A stretch of 42,225 bases of DNA from Yinghuangia seranimata (GTDB lineage Bacteria > Actinomycetota > Actinomycetes > Streptomycetales > Streptomycetaceae). A model generated the notes under the pieces. It saw only the letters and a program-made list of their open reading frames with translations. It was not told where the DNA came from and ran no database searches. Both the position numbers and the translations under genes were made by a program. Shown piece after piece: positions 38,589-42,225 of the stretch (positions within the stretch are counted from its first letter, which is position 1; each line of letters starts with the position of its first letter). The stretch spans positions 1-42,225 of the forward strand of contig NZ_JASAOI010000013.1 in assembly GCF_029953285.1 (NCBI RefSeq). Reading direction: 5' to 3'.

Positions 38589-39374
38589 CTAGAACCAGCC
38601 GCGCCGCGAGCCCACCTCGTGCAGCCAGCCGTGCAGGTACGCCGTCCAGTCCGTCCCCGCCACCGCCGCGTGGTCGACCGTGAAGTGCCGGTACGCGTCG
38701 CTGCCCTCGGTGAGCAGCCCGCCCTTCTTGTCCAGCTCGAGGATGACCTCGGTCGCGTGCTCGTCCGAGATGAACGTCAGCTCGACCTCGTTGATCCCGC
38801 GCGCGTACTGCGCCGACGGCGCGAACTCGATCTCCTGGTAGAAGGGCAGCCGCTGCCGCGTGTTGCGGATGTGCCCCTTCTCCAGGTCGGCGCCCTTGAA
38901 GTGGAACCCGAGGTTCCCGAACGCGTCCAGGATCGCCGCCTGCGCCGGCAGCGGGTGCACCTGGACCGGGTCCAGGTCGCCCTTGTCGATCGCGTTGTCG
39001 ATCTCCAGCTCGGTGCGCACCCCGATGCTCGTGCCGCGCAGCTGAACGCCCCGGAACACCGTCACCGGCGTCTCCCACGGGATGCCGAGCGAGAACGGCA
39101 CGTCGTGCACCGCGCCCTCGCGCAGCTGGAAGCCTCCGCCCACCTGCAGACGCGCGAAGTCCTGGTTGACCTTGTACTCGCCGTCCTCGGTCTCGATCTC
39201 CACCACCGCGCGCAGCTCGACGTACAGGCCCTCGATCACCTGGTCGACCTTGCCGCCCTGGATCCGGATGCGGCCCTCGGCGAAGCCGCCCGGCGTCACA
39301 TTCGGCTGGTAGAGCTCCGTCTCGACGGATGCCCCGCCGGCTCCCAAGCTCGCCATCAGCTTCTTGAACACCAT
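38589..39374 (-). CDS. Spo0M-like sporulation-control protein
   Basis: 261 aa with the arrestin-like Spo0M fold: N-terminus [20 protein letters not shown], then [26 protein letters not shown], and the [15 protein letters not shown] block. In Bacillus Spo0M affects sporulation onset; in actinomycetes the role is unclear. Cytosolic, no signal peptide. The ATG at 39374 has GGGAGG about 4 nt upstream. It is divergent from the DNA glycosylase gene (104 bp). Confidence 0.92.
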   Translation of the reverse strand: MVFKKLMASLGAGGASVETELYQPNVTPGGFAEGRIRIQGGKVDQVIEGLYVELRAVVEIETEDGEYKVNQDFARLQVGGGFQLREGAVHDVPFSLGIPWETPVTVFRGVQLRGTSIGVRTELEIDNAIDKGDLDPVQVHPLPAQAAILDAFGNLGFHFKGADLEKGHIRNTRQRLPFYQEIEFAPSAQYARGINEVELTFISDEHATEVILELDKKGGLLTEGSDAYRHFTVDHAAVAGTDWTAYLHGWLHEVGSRRGWF

Positions 39375-39465
39375 GGTTCCTCCCCTGCCGGGACCGACCG
39401 CTGCCGGACCGTTTCTCCTGGGACGGGCCCGGAGGCCCCGCACCAGCACCTGACCCCCGTCGCCG

Positions 39466-39471
39466 TAGAGT
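39466..39471 (+). promoter_or_regulatory. -10 element of the glycosylase gene (leaderless)
   Basis: TAGAGT ends 7 nt before the ATG at 39479, and no Shine-Dalgarno sequence intervenes. The transcript should start at the ATG. Confidence 0.55.
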
Positions 39472-39478
39472 CTGGACC

Positions 39479-40150
39479 ATGCCCGCAGCACCGCGTCGAG
39501 CCCTACCCCGGTCGTTCTTCGCCCGGCCCGTTCTGGCCGTCGCCCCCGACCTGCTCGGACGCCTGCTGCGCCACGACACCCCGGACGGGCCGATCGTGCT
39601 CCGCGTCACCGAGGTCGAGGCCTACGACGGACACAACGACCCGGGCTCGCACGCGTTCCGCGGACAGACCCCGCGCAACAGCACCATGTTCGGCCCGCCC
39701 GGACACCTGTACGTCTACTTCACGTACGGCATGCACTACTGCGTCAACGTCGTCTGCGGCCCCGAAGGACGCGCCTCCGCCGTGCTCCTCCGCGCCGGCG
39801 AGATCGTCGAAGGCGCCGACCTCGCCGCCGCGCGACGCCCCAACGCCCGCCGTCCCAGTGAACTGGCGCAGGGCCCCGCCCGGCTCACCCTCGCCCTCGG
39901 CATCGACCGCACCGACGACGGCGCCGACGCCTGCGCACCCGACACCGGCTTCCGCCTTATGTACGGCACACCCCCGCAGGCCGGCGCGGTCCGCACCGGG
40001 CCGCGCACCGGCGTCGGCGGCGACGGCGCCGCCCACCCCTGGCGCTTCCACATCGACGCCGACCCCACCGTCAGCCCCTATCGGGCCCACACCCCGCGCG
40101 TCCGCCGGAATCCGGTTCGCGCCGCGGCGGACCCGTCGGGCACGCTGTAG
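39479..40150 (+). CDS. 3-methyladenine DNA glycosylase (AAG/MPG family)
   Basis: 223 aa. It removes alkylated purines in base excision repair. Family motifs are [18 protein letters not shown], the catalytic Glu in [31 protein letters not shown] (nucleotide-flipping wedge region) and [14 protein letters not shown]. The start appears leaderless. tyrS begins 45 nt after its stop with its own ribosome-binding site, so the two are probably one transcript. Confidence 0.94.
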   Translation: MPAAPRRALPRSFFARPVLAVAPDLLGRLLRHDTPDGPIVLRVTEVEAYDGHNDPGSHAFRGQTPRNSTMFGPPGHLYVYFTYGMHYCVNVVCGPEGRASAVLLRAGEIVEGADLAAARRPNARRPSELAQGPARLTLALGIDRTDDGADACAPDTGFRLMYGTPPQAGAVRTGPRTGVGGDGAAHPWRFHIDADPTVSPYRAHTPRVRRNPVRAAADPSGTL

Positions 40151-40195
40151 GCCGACCGCATCTTCCTGACCTTCCCACCAAGGAGAAGAACGACC

Positions 40196-41470
40196 GTGAC
40201 GGACATCGTCGAGGACCTCAAGTGGCGCGGGATCATCGCCCAGACCACCGACGAGGACGCCCTGCGCAAATCCCTCGCGGACGGTCCGATCACGGTCTAT
40301 GCGGGCTTCGACCCCACCGCGGCCAGCCTCCACGTCGGACACCTCGTCATCGTGCTCACGCTGCGCCGCCTCCAGCGCGCCGGCCACCGGCCCATCGCCC
40401 TCGTCGGCGGCGCCACCGGCCTCATCGGCGACCCCAAGCCGTCCGCCGAGCGCCAGCTGAACGACACCGACACCGTCCGCGACTGGACCGGGCGCATCCG
40501 CGGCCAGCTCTCCGCCTTCCTCGACTTCGAAGGCGACCGGCCGGACACCGCCATCATGGCCAACAACCTCGACTGGACGGCCGACCTCACCGCCATCGAC
40601 CTGCTCCGCGACCTCGGCAAGCACTTCAGCATCAACCAGATGCTGGCCCGCGACACCGTGAAGTCCCGGCTCGGCGGCGAAGGCATCAGTTACACCGAGT
40701 TCAGCTACGTCATCCTCCAGTCCTTCGACTACCTGGAGCTCTACCGCCGGCACGGCTGCACGCTGCAGATCGGCGGCAGCGACCAGTGGGGCAACATCAC
40801 CGCAGGCCTCGACCTGGTCCGCCGCGTCACCGGCAACACCCCGCACGGCCAGGCGCACGCCCTGACGATGAACCTGCTCACCAAGGCGGACGGCACCAAG
40901 TTCGGCAAGACCGAGGGTGGCGCGGTCTGGCTCGACCCCGAGCTGACCACGCCCTACGCCTTCTACCAGTTCTGGCTGAACTCGGACGACCGCGACGTCG
41001 CCCGCTACCTGCGCACCTTCAGCTTCCGGAGCCACGACGAGATCGAGGCCCTCGAGCGCGAGTCCGCGGAACGCCCGGCCGGCCGCGCCGCCCAGCGTGC
41101 CCTCGCCGAGGAGCTCACCACGCTCGTGCACGGCGCCGACCAGTGCGCCGCCGCCGTCGAGGCCAGCCGCGCACTGTTCGGCCAGGGCGACCTGGCGACG
41201 CTCGACCGCGCGACGCTCAACGCCGCGGTCGCCGAGCTGCCCTCGGCGTCCGTGACCGAGCTGCCGACCGTCGTCGACGCGCTGGTGGCCACCGGTCTGG
41301 TCGCCAGCAAGGGCGCGGCCCGCCGCACCGTCAAGGAAGGCGGCGCCTACGTGAACAACGTGAAGGTGACCGAAGAGGACGCGCTCCTCGGCGCCGACGA
41401 CCTGCTGCACGGCCAGTGGGTGCTGCTCCGCCGGGGCAAGCGCAACCTGGGTGCCGTCAAACTCGGCTGA
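40196..41470 (+). CDS. tyrS: Tyrosyl-tRNA synthetase
   Basis: 424 aa class I synthetase. It charges tRNA-Tyr with tyrosine. The HIGH-type motif is in [13 protein letters not shown] (about residues 38-50), and the KMSKS-type loop is Lys235-Phe-Gly-Lys-Thr239 (KFGKT). The C-terminal S4-like RNA-binding domain is at about 350-424. The GTG at 40196 has AAGGAG (40180-40185) 10 nt upstream. A very strong terminator separates it from the rRNA leader. Confidence 0.97.
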   Translation: MTDIVEDLKWRGIIAQTTDEDALRKSLADGPITVYAGFDPTAASLHVGHLVIVLTLRRLQRAGHRPIALVGGATGLIGDPKPSAERQLNDTDTVRDWTGRIRGQLSAFLDFEGDRPDTAIMANNLDWTADLTAIDLLRDLGKHFSINQMLARDTVKSRLGGEGISYTEFSYVILQSFDYLELYRRHGCTLQIGGSDQWGNITAGLDLVRRVTGNTPHGQAHALTMNLLTKADGTKFGKTEGGAVWLDPELTTPYAFYQFWLNSDDRDVARYLRTFSFRSHDEIEALERESAERPAGRAAQRALAEELTTLVHGADQCAAAVEASRALFGQGDLATLDRATLNAAVAELPSASVTELPTVVDALVATGLVASKGAARRTVKEGGAYVNNVKVTEEDALLGADDLLHGQWVLLRRGKRNLGAVKLG

Positions 41471-41493
41471 CACATAAGGCAGTTCGCGACCCC

Positions 41494-41543
41494 GTCAAGC
41501 CGGGCGGGGGCACCTCCGACGAGGTTCCCCCGCCCGGCTTGAC
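41494..41543 (+). terminator. Very strong terminator of tyrS
   Basis: A perfect 17-bp stem (41494-41510 with 41527-41543; GTCAAGCCGGGCGGGGG on the left) has an inner ACCTC/GAGGT helix extending it to about 22 bp. Its right arm contains the first bases of an rRNA promoter -35. Confidence 0.93.
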
Positions 41544-41567
41544 TCGTCCCGGGCGTTGGTCTAATGT
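41539..41567 (+). promoter_or_regulatory. rRNA operon promoter P1
   Basis: TTGACT (41539-41544), a 17-nt spacer and TAATGT (41562-41567) form a near-ideal vegetative promoter. The first five bases of the -35 are inside the right arm of the tyrS terminator. Confidence 0.75.
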
Positions 41568-41808
41568 CGTCCGAGTCGCTAGTTCGGGAGGCCCGGACAG
41601 GCGCGCCCATCCGTGAACCCCCTTCCAGAGCAGCGCGATTCGTCGTGCGCCTGAAGCAGGTCCGCGTCCGTGGCGCGATGGCCGGTCCCGCAGCGACCAA
41701 CACATCGAAGCGAATCGAACGGAATCGTTCCCATGCGATTTCCGGGAGTCGTTATTTGTGCTGTCCGAATTTGCTTTCGGCGGTGTTCGCACCGGAAAAC
41801 GGAAGTGG

Positions 41809-41837
41809 TTCGGAGCCCCGCAGAAACCTGCTAAGGT
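41809..41837 (+). promoter_or_regulatory. rRNA operon promoter P2 candidate
   Basis: TTCGGA (41809-41814) is separated by 17 nt from TAAGGT (41832-41837). The -10 is good and the -35 is weak. A small hairpin CGGTG-TTCG-CACCG lies just upstream (41781-41794). Confidence 0.5.
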
Positions 41838-41871
41838 TGATGCATCGAGAACGCCAGGTGCGCGGCTTGTG

Positions 41872-41918
41872 TTCAACTCGGAAGCGAGTTGAAAACGAGA
41901 AAACGGATCTGGTAAGCT
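41872..41918 (+). promoter_or_regulatory. rRNA operon promoter P3 with overlapping inverted repeat
   Basis: TTGAAA (41889-41894) and TAAGCT (41913-41918) are 18 nt apart. A perfect 9-bp inverted repeat TTCAACTCG/CGAGTTGAA with loop GAAG (41872-41893) covers most of the -35, so it may act as an operator or as a hairpin in transcripts from P1 and P2. Confidence 0.6.
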
Positions 41919-42225
41919 CGAAGAGCAGAAAGAAAAGAAACAAAACGAAACACAAAAGAAGCGAAACGCCCGGAGAGACCGGTGAAAGGGTCTCAAAGGA
42001 AGCGTCCGTTCCTTGAGAACTCAACAGCGTGCCAAAAGTCAACGCCAAATAACAACCCCGGCGTTCACTACAGGATCGACCGTCCGGTCGTCTCCTGGGT
42101 GTTCGTAGGGATTCCTTTGGTACAAAATCCTCCGGCCATGTCAGCGGCCGGGGGTCACAGCAAGGACGCATGCGCTGGTCGGACTATTCCTCCGACGGAG
42201 CGCGGCTCCTTCGTATGTGTTGACC
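41919..42225 (+). other. Pre-16S rRNA leader
   Basis: An A/G-rich, low-structure tract (about 41919-41970) is followed by GAGACC/GGTCTC (41975-41994), an AAGGAA/TTCCTT hairpin (41996-42014), and the TTGAGAACTCAACAG element (from 42013) that is characteristic of actinobacterial 16S leaders. Further hairpins are CGACCG-TC-CGGTCG within a CAGGA/TCCTG outer stem (42071-42097) and CCGGCC/GGCCGG (42132-42151). The mature 16S start (AGAGTTTGATC-type) is not reached, so the gene should begin just past 42225. Confidence 0.8.

Noticed and set aside
42013-42225. Start of the 16S rRNA gene
   Set aside because: The conserved 16S 5' sequence (AGAGTTTGATC-type) does not occur before the window ends, so only the leader is present.

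Overview
The window is very GC-rich, with strong G/C preference at third codon positions, frequent GTG/TTG starts and long perfect GC hairpins as terminators. This indicates a high-GC actinomycete. A streptophobe-type membrane protein, a mycobacterial-type fabG-inhA pair, Spo0M, a two-FHA ABC exporter like mycobacterial Rv1747 and an actinobacterial rRNA leader all fit Streptomycetales or a close relative. The genus is not certain. The content is mainly chromosomal core and conserved accessory genes. I see no IS element, prophage, CRISPR array, tRNA gene or secondary-metabolite cluster.

Layout. 1-70 is a homopolymer G/C tract, probably an assembly-edge artefact. 87-3016 (minus) is a tldD-tldE metalloprotease pair. 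3329-4810 (plus) is fabG-fabI/inhA of type II fatty acid synthesis. 4908-8354 (plus) holds a small membrane protein, an MMPL transporter and a SixA-like phosphatase. 8516-13151 (minus) holds a SigE-family sigma factor with an anti-sigma-like membrane protein, serB, and a streptophobe protein. 13567-16155 (plus) is the FHA-FHA-ABC transporter. 16254-20942 holds an unrecognised gene (minus), then (plus) a ModF-like ATPase, an NfeD/stomatin pair and a TauE-type permease. 21000-21481 is a small membrane-protein gene that appears frameshifted. 21524-24189 is cobD and cobQ with two DnaA-box-like sites between them. 24316-27066 holds a lipoprotein, a DUF2330 protein and a metallophosphoesterase. 26964-29846 is an MMPL exporter divergent from a MarR regulator with two inverted-repeat operators.

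The most unusual part is 29994-38552. It carries four paralogous, singly membrane-anchored proteins. Each has a variable cytoplasmic tail, one transmembrane helix, an NTF2-like region and a C-terminal HEXXH...E zinc-protease-like domain. Three are consecutive (two coupled by a GTGA overlap) and the fourth lies beyond an HNH gene and a PEBP gene. One paralogue has a Gly/Pro-rich insertion of about 83 residues. No function can be assigned from sequence; this is the best candidate for an undescribed system.

The right end holds Spo0M (minus), then a 3-methyladenine DNA glycosylase and tyrS (plus), a very strong terminator, and the multi-promoter leader of an rRNA operon. The 16S gene itself should begin just past the end. 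Two of the three rRNA promoter candidates have their -35 hexamer inside an inverted repeat. At least five genes appear to be transcribed from a -10 element 6-9 bases before the start codon, which implies leaderless mRNAs.
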